A stretch of DNA of 64,000 bases from Paractinoplanes ferrugineus (GTDB lineage Bacteria; Actinomycetota; Actinomycetes; Mycobacteriales; Micromonosporaceae), in assembly GCF_016862195.1 (NCBI RefSeq), contig NZ_BOMM01000008.1:124001-188000 (forward strand), given 5' to 3'. Within the stretch, counting starts at the first letter, position 1. Every line of letters begins with the position of its first letter. Under the pieces are notes generated by a model, which was not told the DNA's origin, made no database searches, and saw nothing but the letters and a program-made list of their open reading frames with translations. Below, piece by piece: positions 25,926-34,947 of this stretch. Both the position numbers and the translations under genes were made by a program.

Positions 25926-25953
25926 GTAGGTTACCTACTAACCAGACTGTCTG
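25926..25953 (-). promoter_or_regulatory. Two palindromes upstream of padR (candidate operators)
   Basis: GTAGGT-T-ACCTAC (25926-25938) and CAGAC-T-GTCTG (25943-25953) are perfect odd palindromes within the 35 bp between padR and the end of folD. They are centred 16 bp apart. The first begins 7 bp from the padR start. Confidence 0.5.
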
Positions 25954-25954
25954 A

Positions 25955-26809
25955 CTAGTTGGCCCGTTCGGCCGCCTCGATGACGTTGCGGAACAGCATC
26001 GCGACCGTGGTCGGGCCGACGCCGCCAACCCGCGGGGTGATCGCGCTCGCCACCTCGGCGCACGACTCGTCGACATCCGGCAGCAGCCGGCGGCCCTCGT
26101 AGCGGACACCCGCGCCGACCACCACCGCACCCGGCTTGACGTGCTCGGGCTGGATGATGTGCGGCACCCCGACCGCGGCGACCAGGATGTCGGCCCGCTG
26201 GGTGTAACGCGGCCAGTCGGTCACCCCGGTGTGCACGACCGTGACGGCGGCGTTGGCGGTCGGGCGCTTCTGCGCCAGCATCATCGCGAGCGGCCGGCCC
26301 AGCGTCGCGCCGCGGCCCAGGATGACCACCTCGCGGCCGGCCACCGGGATCTCGTAGTGGGCGAGCAGCGCCTCGATGCCGGCCGGCGTGCAGGGCAGCG
26401 GACCTGGCATGCCGAGCGCGAGGCGGCCCATGTTGAGCGGGTGCATGCCGTCGACGTCCTTGTCGGGGTCGAGGGTCTGCAGCGCGGCGTCGTAGTCGAG
26501 GTGGCCGGGAATCGGGTACTGGATCAGGACGCCGTGCACGCCCTTGTCGGCGTTGAAGCCGGCGATCACCTCGTGCAGCTGCTCCTGGGTGGTGTCGGCG
26601 GGCAGGTGCCGGTGCGGCGACTCGAAGCCGATCTCGGCGGCCTGGCGCTGCTTGATGCGGATGTAACCGGCGCTGGCGTCGTCGTCGCCGACCAGGATGG
26701 TGGCGAGGCTCGGCACGATGCCACGCTCGCGCAGGCGGGCGGCGCGGGTATTGACGTCGGCGAGAACGGCTTCGGCAACCGGGGCGCCGGGAAGAAGACG
26801 AGCGGTCAT
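25955..26809 (-). CDS. folD: Methylenetetrahydrofolate dehydrogenase/cyclohydrolase
   Basis: The 284-residue bifunctional enzyme interconverts 5,10-methylene-THF and 10-formyl-THF with NADP. Visible motifs are [14 protein letters not shown] (catalytic Lys), [40 protein letters not shown], the nucleotide-binding [17 protein letters not shown] and the C-terminal [15 protein letters not shown]. One-carbon units from here serve thymidylate and purine synthesis. It is divergent from dxs. Confidence 0.96.
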   Translation of the reverse strand: MTARLLPGAPVAEAVLADVNTRAARLRERGIVPSLATILVGDDDASAGYIRIKQRQAAEIGFESPHRHLPADTTQEQLHEVIAGFNADKGVHGVLIQYPIPGHLDYDAALQTLDPDKDVDGMHPLNMGRLALGMPGPLPCTPAGIEALLAHYEIPVAGREVVILGRGATLGRPLAMMLAQKRPTANAAVTVVHTGVTDWPRYTQRADILVAAVGVPHIIQPEHVKPGAVVVGAGVRYEGRRLLPDVDESCAEVASAITPRVGGVGPTTVAMLFRNVIEAAERAN

Positions 26810-26924
26810 GGCCGCAAGAATGCCTTACGATCCGGTCTCAGCTCTGTGCAGGTTGTGTGTAGGAGCCCGCTCTGGCCGTTCGCGTGGGGTGCGGGGCCTC
26901 GAGGCGCCGATAGACTTCACTCCC

Positions 26925-28844
26925 ATGAGCGAAGCCCTGCTGGCGTCCATCACCTGTCCCGGTGACCTCAAGCGCCTCACCACCGAGCAGCTGACCCAGC
27001 TGGCCGCCGAGATCCGCGACTTCCTGGTGGCCAAGGTGTCTCGCACCGGCGGTCACCTCGGTCCCAACCTGGGCGTCGTGGAGACGACCCTGGCGATGCA
27101 CCGGGTCTTCGATTCGCCCCGCGACCGGCTCCTGTTCGACACCGGCCACCAGGCGTACGTGCACAAGATCCTGACCGGGCGCCAGGACGGCTTCGACCTG
27201 CTCCGGCAGCGTGGGGGCCTTTCCGGCTACCCGTCGCGGGCCGAGAGTGAGCACGATCTCATCGAGAACTCGCACGCCTCCACCGCCCTGTCGTATGCCG
27301 ACGGCCTGTCCAAGGCTTTCGCGCTGCGGGGTGAGGAGCGGCACACGGTGGCCGTGGTCGGCGACGGCGCGCTCACCGGTGGCATGTGCTGGGAGGCGCT
27401 CAACAACATCGCCTCGGCGAAGAACCGCCTGGTCATCGTCGTGAACGACAACGGCCGTTCGTATGCTCCGACGATCGGTGGCCTCGCCGACCACCTGTCC
27501 ACGCTGCGGCTCAACCCGGGCTACGAGCGGGTGCTCGACCTGGTGAAGAACGCTCTCGGCTCGACCCCGGTGGTGGGCAAGCCGGCCTACGAGGTGCTGC
27601 ACGCGGTCAAGAAGGGCATCAAGGACGCGGTCAGCCCGCAGCCGATGTTCGAGGACCTCGGCATCAAGTACATCGGCCCGATCGACGGCCACGACCTCGT
27701 CGCCATGGAGTCGGCGCTGCGCCGGGCCAAGGGTTACAACGCGCCGGTCATCGTGCACGCGGTGACCCGCAAGGGCTTCGGTTACCGGCCGGCCGAGACC
27801 GACGAGGCCGACCGGCTGCACGGTCCGAGCAGCGCCTTCGACGTCGAGACCGGCAAGCTGCTCGCCAAGCCGTCGGTGAAGTGGACACACGTCTTCGCCG
27901 ACGAGCTCGTCAAGATCGCCGACGAGCGGGTCGACGTGGTGGGCATCACGGCCGCGATGGCCGAGCCGACCGGTATCGCCAAGCTGGCGGCGAAATACCC
28001 CGACCGGGCGTACGACGTCGGCATCGCCGAGCAGCACGCGGCCACCAGCGCGGCCGGCCTCGCCATGGGTGGTCTGCACCCGGTCGTGGCGGTCTACGCC
28101 ACCTTCCTCAACCGGGCGTTCGACCAGGTGCTGCTCGACGTGGCGATGCACGAGCTGCCGGTGACGTTCGTGCTCGACCGGGCCGGCATCACCGGTCCGG
28201 ACGGGCCGAGCCACTACGGCATCTGGGACATGAGCGTCTTCGGCGTGGTGCCGGGCCTGCGCATCGCGGCCCCGCGCGACGCCGCCACCCTCCGTGAGGA
28301 ACTGCGCGAGGCGATCGCGGTCGACGACGGCCCGACGATCGTGCGGTTCCCGACCGGATCGGTGGCCGAGGACACTCCGGCCGTGCGCCGGGCGGGTCAG
28401 GTCGACGTGCTGCGCGAGGACTCCCTCGCGGGCGGACGCAAGGACGTGCTGCTGGTGGCGGTCGGCGCGTTCGCCCGGCTCGGCCTCGAGGTGGCCGACC
28501 GGCTGGCCGAGCAGGGCTACGGCGTCACGGTGGTCGACCCGCGCTGGGTGCGCCCGGTGCCGATCGAGCTGATCGGCCTGGCCGGCCAGCACCGCCGGGT
28601 GGTCACGCTCGAGGACGGCGTGCGCGCCGGGGGCGTCGGCGACGCGGTGGCCAGCGCGCTGCGCGACTCGGGGGTCGACGTGCCGCTGCGCGACTTCGGT
28701 GTGCCGGTGGGCTTCCACCCGCACGGCAGTCGCGCCGAGATCCTGACCGCGCTCGGTCTGACCGCCCAGGACATCGCCCGGGACGTGACCGAGTGGGTGT
28801 CCCGAGTGGACGAAGCCGTCGAAGCGGCACAGACCACTCGGTAG
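26925..28844 (+). CDS. dxs: 1-deoxy-D-xylulose-5-phosphate synthase
   Basis: The 639-residue thiamine-diphosphate enzyme condenses pyruvate and glyceraldehyde 3-phosphate, the first step of the MEP isoprenoid pathway. Motifs are [31 protein letters not shown], the Th[18 protein letters not shown], catalytic Glu in [16 protein letters not shown] and [15 protein letters not shown]. Start ATG 26925 is chosen from the family N-terminus; an in-frame extension from 26697 runs through folD antisense and is not credible. Confidence 0.97.
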   Translation: MSEALLASITCPGDLKRLTTEQLTQLAAEIRDFLVAKVSRTGGHLGPNLGVVETTLAMHRVFDSPRDRLLFDTGHQAYVHKILTGRQDGFDLLRQRGGLSGYPSRAESEHDLIENSHASTALSYADGLSKAFALRGEERHTVAVVGDGALTGGMCWEALNNIASAKNRLVIVVNDNGRSYAPTIGGLADHLSTLRLNPGYERVLDLVKNALGSTPVVGKPAYEVLHAVKKGIKDAVSPQPMFEDLGIKYIGPIDGHDLVAMESALRRAKGYNAPVIVHAVTRKGFGYRPAETDEADRLHGPSSAFDVETGKLLAKPSVKWTHVFADELVKIADERVDVVGITAAMAEPTGIAKLAAKYPDRAYDVGIAEQHAATSAAGLAMGGLHPVVAVYATFLNRAFDQVLLDVAMHELPVTFVLDRAGITGPDGPSHYGIWDMSVFGVVPGLRIAAPRDAATLREELREAIAVDDGPTIVRFPTGSVAEDTPAVRRAGQVDVLREDSLAGGRKDVLLVAVGAFARLGLEVADRLAEQGYGVTVVDPRWVRPVPIELIGLAGQHRRVVTLEDGVRAGGVGDAVASALRDSGVDVPLRDFGVPVGFHPHGSRAEILTALGLTAQDIARDVTEWVSRVDEAVEAAQTTR

Positions 28845-28921
28845 AACGGCGAATCACCTACAAACCCGGCATAGGGGATAGGGAAGCGGTGCTGTCGTTA
28901 TCTGCTCGTTACCTTTGAGGT

Positions 28922-30229
28922 ATGGCAGACAACGGCGGCGTGCTCGTGATCGATCTCGGTTACGACCGTGGCGAGCCGCCCTCGTACGGCTCGCCGAGCC
29001 GTCGGACGTTCCCCTCCTGGGTCCCGGTGGCCCTGCTCGGAGCACTCGTGCTGCTGTTCGCGGGCGCTTCGGCAGCCCCCGCCGACCCGGCACTCAACCC
29101 GGTGTTCCGGCTCCAGATCGGCCCCGCCGACACGTACGCGGTGACCGCCGACGGTCAGCTGCTCGCCCAGACGTTCGGGCAGCTCACCTCGTACGGCCTC
29201 GACCGTGGGCAACTGCGCTGGCAGGCTGCCCAGGCCACGCCCGGCTACCGGCTGCGCCTCGGCGGCGGCCTCGTGCTGCTGCGGCCCTGGACGACCAGTT
29301 CCGGCGAACCCGGCACCACCGCGGTCTCCGCCCACACCGGTGCCGCCCGGTGGGAGCGACCCGGCAACGTGGTGACCGTGGCCGGCTCGGACAGCCTGCT
29401 CGCCGTCGACTCGGTGCGCAGCCTCACCGGCACCGGCCGCCGGGTGCAAGGCGACGTCGCCGCGGTCGACCCGCGCACCGGCGGCACCCTCTGGAGCGTG
29501 CACGTGCCCTCCACGGCGGTGCTGCTCGGCCTGCCCGGCGTCGCCGACGAGGGCTCCCGCATGCTGCTCGTGCACGACGACCGCACCCTCGCCGTGCACG
29601 ACCTGCGCACCGGCCGCCGGCTGGCCTCGACCACCGTGCCGGGCGCCGACTACAACCCGGACAACCCGGTGGTGGCGGGCGGGAAGATCCTGCTGCGGCA
29701 CCCGGGCACGGACGGGCCGGAGATCTCCGCGTACGACCCGGTCACGTTGCGCCAGCAGTGGACCGAGCCCGCTCAGAACGCGTACGAGCTGGCCGCCTGC
29801 GGACAGCTGGCCTGCCTGTCCGGGGCCGGCCAGGTGCGCGCCATCGACCCGGCCACCGGCGACCAGCGCTGGGCGCACCCGGGCTGGGCCGGAGTCACCC
29901 AGAACGGGACGTCGCTCATCGCGTACGCCGGGTCCGACGGCACCGACCCGGTCGGCGTGCTCGACCCGCGGACCGGGCGGGTGCGTACCGAGCTGGACGG
30001 GTGGATCCCGATCACCGGGAGCGGCGGGGCGGACGGCCGGCTGCTTCTGATCCGGTCGGTCGACGGCGGAGCCCGTACCATGGTCGCCGTCGCCCACCCG
30101 GGCGATCCGCGACCGCGCCTGCTCGCCGCGCTGCCCGCGGGCACCGGTGACTGCCAGGCCGCTCCCGCCCGGCTGATCTGCCGCACCACGTACGGCGAAC
30201 TGGTCGTCTGGTCGTACCAGGAGGAGTGA
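28922..30229 (+). CDS. Membrane-anchored PQQ-like beta-propeller protein (paralogue 1)
   Basis: The 435-residue protein has a short cytoplasmic N-terminus with LVIDLGYDRG, one transmembrane segment (about 33-52), then an extracytoplasmic propeller. Repeats of the type AVDPRTGGTLWSV and AIDPATGDQRWAHPGW mark PQQ-like/PQQ_2 blades. No PQQ-enzyme catalytic residues are evident. A CGQLAC motif sits mid-domain and a C-terminal pair (DCQAAPARLIC) precedes LVVWSY. It heads a run of three paralogues upstream of a two-component system. Function unknown; binding or sensing at the cell surface is plausible. Confidence 0.85.
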   Translation: MADNGGVLVIDLGYDRGEPPSYGSPSRRTFPSWVPVALLGALVLLFAGASAAPADPALNPVFRLQIGPADTYAVTADGQLLAQTFGQLTSYGLDRGQLRWQAAQATPGYRLRLGGGLVLLRPWTTSSGEPGTTAVSAHTGAARWERPGNVVTVAGSDSLLAVDSVRSLTGTGRRVQGDVAAVDPRTGGTLWSVHVPSTAVLLGLPGVADEGSRMLLVHDDRTLAVHDLRTGRRLASTTVPGADYNPDNPVVAGGKILLRHPGTDGPEISAYDPVTLRQQWTEPAQNAYELAACGQLACLSGAGQVRAIDPATGDQRWAHPGWAGVTQNGTSLIAYAGSDGTDPVGVLDPRTGRVRTELDGWIPITGSGGADGRLLLIRSVDGGARTMVAVAHPGDPRPRLLAALPAGTGDCQAAPARLICRTTYGELVVWSYQEE

Positions 30230-30233
30230 AGCG

Positions 30234-31589
30234 TTGGCGCTGATCGAGCTGGACCTGACCACCCAGCCCGACCTGGCACCCGCCTCGCCGCCACCGGCCT
30301 ACCGTTACCGCCTCACCGGCCTGCTCCTCGCCGGGGTGCTGCTGGCCGTGCTCGGCGGTTCGGCGCCGGGCGGCTCGACCCTCTGGCGCTACCTGGGTGC
30401 CGTCCCGCCGCCGGGCGGGGCCGAGACCCAGTCCCGGCTGGTCGGCGATCGCGTCTACACCATCTCCGGATCCGGCGGGGAGCGCGTCACCACCGCGTTC
30501 GCGCTCACCCCCGAGCCGCACGAGCTGTGGACCGTGCGCTACCCGGGCCGGGTGATCGGACCCGACGACGTCGGCTTCGGCGGTGTCGACGCCCGCCAGT
30601 CCGGCGACAGCTTGCTGCTCACCGACGGCCCGGCCACCACCGTCGTCGACGCGCGGACCGGCCGGGTGCGCTGGCAGTCGGACGTCGGCATCACCGCACT
30701 GCCGGGCGGCCGAGTCGGCTTCATCCAGAATCAGGTCTTCCGCCAGGGCACCCTCTACGACCAGGACTCCGGCGACCCCGGTGTCCTCTACTTCTCGGCC
30801 ACCGGCCGGCCGCACACCGAACCGCCGGTGCGCACCGAGATCCGGGGCGTCGACCTGGTCACCGGCGAGACCCGGTGGACGAACGTGCTGGCCGGCTCGG
30901 TGAACGTGCTGACCAGGGGCTCCGACGTGCTGGTGGTGGCGTCCGACCGCCTCGAGCGGATCGACGGCGGCACCGGCGCGGTCCGGCGCGAGGTCGCCCT
31001 GCCGAGGATCGGGGCGGACCGGCCGATCGGCGGTGACCTCACCGGTGGCGTCGTCGTCATCTACTACGGCCGGGCCGGCTCGGCCGATCGCGAGGTCGTC
31101 TACTCGCCCGACACCCTCGACCAGCTCTGGCAGCGCCCCGCCCCGGAGGTGCTGGTCGACCCGCCGGCCTGCGGCGCGGTGCTCTGTTCGGGGCCACGCA
31201 CCGCCCTCGAGGTGCTCGACCCGGCCACCGGCCAGGCGGTCTGGCGGGCGCCGGGCACTGTCGACATGGATCTGCTCGACGGCTATGTGCTGGAGACCAA
31301 CGCCGGCTCCGGCATCCCGCTCCGGCTCGTCGACCCGGCCACCGGCCGCGTCCGGGTCGGCCTGGCCGGCTGGAACGCCGAGATCACCGGCGGTGCGGGG
31401 GCGCCCATCGTGCTGCGCAAGGCCCTGCGCGGCGGCCGCAGCGCGTTCGGCGTGGTGCTGGCGGACCGCGACCAGGTGCAGGTGCTCGGGGCCGGCCCGA
31501 AACCGGTGAGCGAGTGCAGCTCCAACCACGCCTACGTGCTCTGCCGCGGAAACAACGGACTGGAGATCTGGACGTACCGGTCCGGATAA
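30234..31589 (+). CDS. Membrane-anchored PQQ-like beta-propeller protein (paralogue 2)
   Basis: This 451-residue paralogue of the upstream protein has N-terminal ALIELDLTTQPD, one transmembrane segment (about 22-45), then blades such as VVDARTGRVRWQSDVG, GVDLVTGETRWTN and VLDPATGQAVWRAPG. It shares the mid-domain CGAVLC, C-terminal ECSSNHAYVLC and terminal EIWTYRSG with paralogue 1. The start is TTG 30234 with GGAGGAG (30221-30227) at the end of the preceding gene. The 4-bp gap indicates one transcript. Confidence 0.85.
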   Translation: MALIELDLTTQPDLAPASPPPAYRYRLTGLLLAGVLLAVLGGSAPGGSTLWRYLGAVPPPGGAETQSRLVGDRVYTISGSGGERVTTAFALTPEPHELWTVRYPGRVIGPDDVGFGGVDARQSGDSLLLTDGPATTVVDARTGRVRWQSDVGITALPGGRVGFIQNQVFRQGTLYDQDSGDPGVLYFSATGRPHTEPPVRTEIRGVDLVTGETRWTNVLAGSVNVLTRGSDVLVVASDRLERIDGGTGAVRREVALPRIGADRPIGGDLTGGVVVIYYGRAGSADREVVYSPDTLDQLWQRPAPEVLVDPPACGAVLCSGPRTALEVLDPATGQAVWRAPGTVDMDLLDGYVLETNAGSGIPLRLVDPATGRVRVGLAGWNAEITGGAGAPIVLRKALRGGRSAFGVVLADRDQVQVLGAGPKPVSECSSNHAYVLCRGNNGLEIWTYRSG

Positions 31590-31634
31590 TGAGGCGTCGC
31601 CCTCATCGATCTCGGCTCGGAACGCGCGGTACCG

Positions 31635-32852
31635 GTGGCGGAACGCCCGGTGCCCTACCGTGCTGTCCTCGGGGCGATCACGTTGGTGCTCGTCGCGGCG
31701 CTCGGGGGCGCGGCCGGCCAGGCACCGCCCCGCGCACCCGCGATCATCCCGGCCGGGCTCGGCGACGAGACCTTCCTCTACGGCGACCGGCTCTACCTGA
31801 TCGCCTCCGGCCGCGCGGAAGGCGACGAGACCACGCAGAACCGGGTGGTCACCACCTACCAACTGCCGGAAGCGCGGGTGATCGCCCGTACCACGATCGC
31901 GGTGACCGGTGCCGTCCTCGGGCTCGAACAGATCGGCGACGTGCTGGTGCTGGGCTACCAGTTCAACACCGACGGCAGGCAGGGGGTGGTGGCGCAGGCC
32001 GTCGGGGCGACCACCCCGCTGTGGCGGAAGACCGCACGGTTCGTCCAGGCCGCCACGGCCGACGGCATCGCGCTGCTCGACGACGGCGCCGGGCTGATCG
32101 CGGTCGACGTGCGAACCGGGGCGCTGCGCTGGCGGGTGCCCGGCCCGGCCGGCGGACTGCTGACCCCGGACGGCGGCCCGGACGGCGGTTATCCCCGCTG
32201 GCTGGTGCTCGGTTCGGACTCCGGGCAGCTCGCCACCTGGGACGCGCGCACCGGCCGGCCGCTGGCGTCCACCACCCTGCCCACCGCGGCCGGGTTGATG
32301 TGGCCGGTCGGCGACCTGGTGATGGTCGATGTGGGGAACGGCTACGACGCCTACCGGCTGCCCGGCCTGGACCGGCTCTGGCACACCGCCACCGACCTGT
32401 CGCAGAGCTCGGTGGAGACCGACTGCGGGGTGATCATCTGCATGTTCCGGCAGCAGCGGGGGATGACCGCCGTCGACCCGGCGACCGGCCGTGCGGTGTG
32501 GCGGTCGGAGCGGTGGGGATATGCCGAGCCGTTCGGGTCGTACCTGCTCGCCGGGGCCGGCCCCGAAACGCCCGCCCTGTCGGTGCTCGACCCGGCCACC
32601 GGCCAGGTCCTCGGCGACTTCGGCGACTGGCAGAGCCTCGGCCCGGCCGGGGGTGGCCGGCTCTACGGCAAGAAGGACGCCAAGGGTCAGTACCGCATCT
32701 GGTACGGCCTGCTCGACCCGGCCACCCGCCAGGTCGAATACCTCGGCACCGCTGAGCGGGTCTCCGGGAACTGCCAGACGGCCCCGATCGCCGACCCGGT
32801 GCTGGTGTGCCGGCTCGTCGACGCCTCGTACGCTGTCTGGCACCTTCGGTAG
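31635..32852 (+). CDS. Membrane-anchored PQQ-like beta-propeller protein (paralogue 3)
   Basis: From GTG 31635 the protein has 405 residues: a transmembrane segment (about 8-27) and propeller blades (AVDVRTGALRWRVPG, TWDARTGRPLAST, AVDPATGRAVWRSERWG, VLDPATGQVLGDFGDW). CGVIIC and the C-terminal NCQTAPIADPVLVC...AVWHLR match its paralogues. The frame upstream to the TGA at 31590 encodes VALIDLGSERAVP, equivalent to the N-termini of paralogues 1 and 2, yet has no ATG, GTG or TTG. The natural start may be GTC 31596, or a base is missing. Confidence 0.8.
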   Translation: MAERPVPYRAVLGAITLVLVAALGGAAGQAPPRAPAIIPAGLGDETFLYGDRLYLIASGRAEGDETTQNRVVTTYQLPEARVIARTTIAVTGAVLGLEQIGDVLVLGYQFNTDGRQGVVAQAVGATTPLWRKTARFVQAATADGIALLDDGAGLIAVDVRTGALRWRVPGPAGGLLTPDGGPDGGYPRWLVLGSDSGQLATWDARTGRPLASTTLPTAAGLMWPVGDLVMVDVGNGYDAYRLPGLDRLWHTATDLSQSSVETDCGVIICMFRQQRGMTAVDPATGRAVWRSERWGYAEPFGSYLLAGAGPETPALSVLDPATGQVLGDFGDWQSLGPAGGGRLYGKKDAKGQYRIWYGLLDPATRQVEYLGTAERVSGNCQTAPIADPVLVCRLVDASYAVWHLR

Positions 32853-32923
32853 CCTTCACTTACGGCCTCTTCACACCTGGTCGGGGAGGCTTGGTTGCCC
32901 GGCGGTCGACGGAGGATTCTGCG

Positions 32924-33598
32924 GTGCGCGTGCTTGTGGTGGAAGACGAGCGGAACCTCTGCGACGCGATCGCACGGGGCCTGCGACGCAAAGGGATGGC
33001 GGTCGACGTCGCCTACGACGGACTCGAGGGTCACGAGATGGCCTACGTGACGCGTTACGACGTCGTCGTGCTCGACCGTGACCTGCCCGGCATGCACGGC
33101 GACGAGATCTGCGCCGCCCTCGTCGAGTCGGGCGCGCTGACCCGGGTGCTGATGCTCACCGCCAGCGGCACGGTCGCCGACCGGGTCGAAGGCCTCCAGC
33201 TCGGCGCCGACGACTACCTGGCCAAGCCGTTCGCCTTCGAGGAACTGGTGGCGCGGGTGCAGGCACTCGGCCGCCGGGCGACCCCCGCCGCCCCGCCCGT
33301 GCTCACCGTCGGCGACCTGGTGCTCGACCAGACCCGCCGGGTCGTGACCCGCGGCGGCCTGCCGATCGAGCTCACCAACAAGGAGTTCGGCGTGCTCGAG
33401 GAGCTGCTCAAGGCCCGCGGCGGCGTGGTGTCCAGCGAAGAACTGCTCGAACGTGTCTGGGACGCCAACACCGACCCGTTCACCACCACCGTCCGGGTCA
33501 CCGTGATGACCCTGCGTAAGAAGGTCGGCGACCCGCCACTTATCGAGACCGTGGTCGGCGCCGGTTACCGGGTGCCCGAACCGGTCGGCCTCTCGTGA
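32924..33598 (+). CDS. OmpR/PhoB-family response regulator
   Basis: The 224-residue regulator has a receiver with E7-D8, phospho-acceptor D51 (VVVLDRDLPG), TAS and K101-type Lys (DYLAKPFAFEE). A winged-helix DNA-binding domain occupies about 130-220 (LTNKEFGVLEELLKARGGVVSSEELLERVWD, VTVMTLRKKVG, ETVVGAGYRV). Start GTG 32924 follows GGAGG (32911-32915). It is coupled to the kinase gene by GTGA. The 71-bp gap after the propeller genes could hold its own promoter or be read through. Confidence 0.95.
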   Translation: MRVLVVEDERNLCDAIARGLRRKGMAVDVAYDGLEGHEMAYVTRYDVVVLDRDLPGMHGDEICAALVESGALTRVLMLTASGTVADRVEGLQLGADDYLAKPFAFEELVARVQALGRRATPAAPPVLTVGDLVLDQTRRVVTRGGLPIELTNKEFGVLEELLKARGGVVSSEELLERVWDANTDPFTTTVRVTVMTLRKKVGDPPLIETVVGAGYRVPEPVGLS

Positions 33599-34821
33599 CC
33601 GTCTACCAGGGCCGCAGCCGGCGCCTCAACCTCCGCCCCACCCTGCGGCTGCGACTCACGCTGCTCAACGGCATCCTGCTGGTCGGTGCCGGGGCCATCC
33701 TGGTGCTGCTCGCCTGGCTGCTGGTCAGCGACGCCATGCACCCGGTGAACGAGCTCCAACCCGGTTCCGTGGTCACCCTGCGCAACGGCACCACCGAGGA
33801 CGCCATCGCCTGGCAGACCGGCCTCGTCCAGCGGGCCTCCCGAGAGGTGCTCGTCAAAGGCCTGGTCGCGTTGTTCGCCATCGGCATCATCGGCACCGCC
33901 GGCGCCTACGCGGTGGCCGGCCGCGCCCTGCGCCCACTGCACACCGTCACCCAGACCGCCCGCCGCCTCGGCGAGGCCACCCTCGACCAGCGCATCCGCT
34001 ATTCCGGCGCCGACGACGAAGTGGCCGAGCTGGCCCGCACCTTCGACGCGATGCTCGACCGGCTGGCCGGCGCGTTCGAGTCGCAGAAACGCTTCGTCGC
34101 CAACGCCTCCCACGAGCTGCGCACCCCGCTGGCCGTGATGCGCACCGAGATCGACGTGACGCTCACCGACGACGAGGCCGACGTCGCCGAATACCGCCGC
34201 ATGGCGAAGGTCGTGCGGGACGCCTCCGAACGGGCGAACGGCCTGGTCGACGCCCTGCTGGTGCTGGCCCGCTCGGAGGCGCAGTCGGGCCGCCGGCTGG
34301 CCCGCAAGGTGTCGGCCGACCTGTCGATGAGCGTCACCAACGCCCTCTCCGCGGTCAAGCCCGAGGCCGAACGCCTCAAGCTCGACGTCACCACCGACCT
34401 GCGACCGGCTCCCGTGGTCGGCGACCCGTCACTGCTCGACCGCCTGGCCGGCAACCTGATCGAGAACGCGATCCGCTACAACCACCTGCTCGGCAAGCTC
34501 TGGCTGCGCACCGACATGGTCGACGGCCAGGCCGTCCTGGTGGTCGGCAACACCGGCTACGAGGTCGAGCCGGGCGACGTGCCCGGCCTGTTCGAGCCGT
34601 TCCGCCGCGGCGGCTGGGAACGAACCGGCTCCCGAGGCTCCGGCCTGGGCCTCTCCATCGTCCGAGCGGTCTGCGACGCCCACGGCGGCACGGTCTCGGC
34701 GATCGCTCAGCCCGGCGGCGGCCTCGAGGTCACCGTCTCCCTGCCCACCGCCGACGCCACCCCGGTGGTGGCCGCCTCCGCCGCCGTCCCGCGCGGCAAG
34801 AACCTCGGCCTCGCCACCTGA
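33595..34821 (+). CDS. Sensor histidine kinase (HisKA/HATPase)
   Basis: The 408-residue kinase has transmembrane segments at about 22-45 and 87-108 with only about 40 extracytoplasmic residues between them, HAMP (about 108-160), HisKA with H173 (NASHELRTPLAVM), N box NLIENAIRYNH and G box GSGLGLSIVRA. The small sensor loop suggests it reads membrane state or a partner protein, possibly the propellers upstream. It phosphorylates the regulator encoded before it. Confidence 0.94.
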   Translation: MTVYQGRSRRLNLRPTLRLRLTLLNGILLVGAGAILVLLAWLLVSDAMHPVNELQPGSVVTLRNGTTEDAIAWQTGLVQRASREVLVKGLVALFAIGIIGTAGAYAVAGRALRPLHTVTQTARRLGEATLDQRIRYSGADDEVAELARTFDAMLDRLAGAFESQKRFVANASHELRTPLAVMRTEIDVTLTDDEADVAEYRRMAKVVRDASERANGLVDALLVLARSEAQSGRRLARKVSADLSMSVTNALSAVKPEAERLKLDVTTDLRPAPVVGDPSLLDRLAGNLIENAIRYNHLLGKLWLRTDMVDGQAVLVVGNTGYEVEPGDVPGLFEPFRRGGWERTGSRGSGLGLSIVRAVCDAHGGTVSAIAQPGGGLEVTVSLPTADATPVVAASAAVPRGKNLGLAT

Positions 34822-34832
34822 TCCCCGCCCCA

Positions 34833-34885
34833 CCTCAGCCAGCTCGCCTCAGCCGCCCACCTCAGCCGCCTCGGCCCAGCCGCCT
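34833..34885. repeat. Imperfect CCTCAGCC repeat between convergent genes
   Basis: CCTCAGCC occurs at 34833, 34847 and 34860 with related CAGCCGCC units following. It fills the 126-bp gap between the kinase and DUF2637 gene ends. Low-complexity DNA; no fold or gene is evident. Confidence 0.45.
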
Positions 34886-34947
34886 CCCCGGCGGTCGGGG
34901 CCGGAGCCGCCCCGCCAGCCGGATCGGCATCCGCTGCCGGCCGAGCC

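Noticed and set aside
30012..32843. A 943-codon antisense frame under the propeller genes
   Set aside because: No start context or domains; consistent with reverse-strand codon bias.
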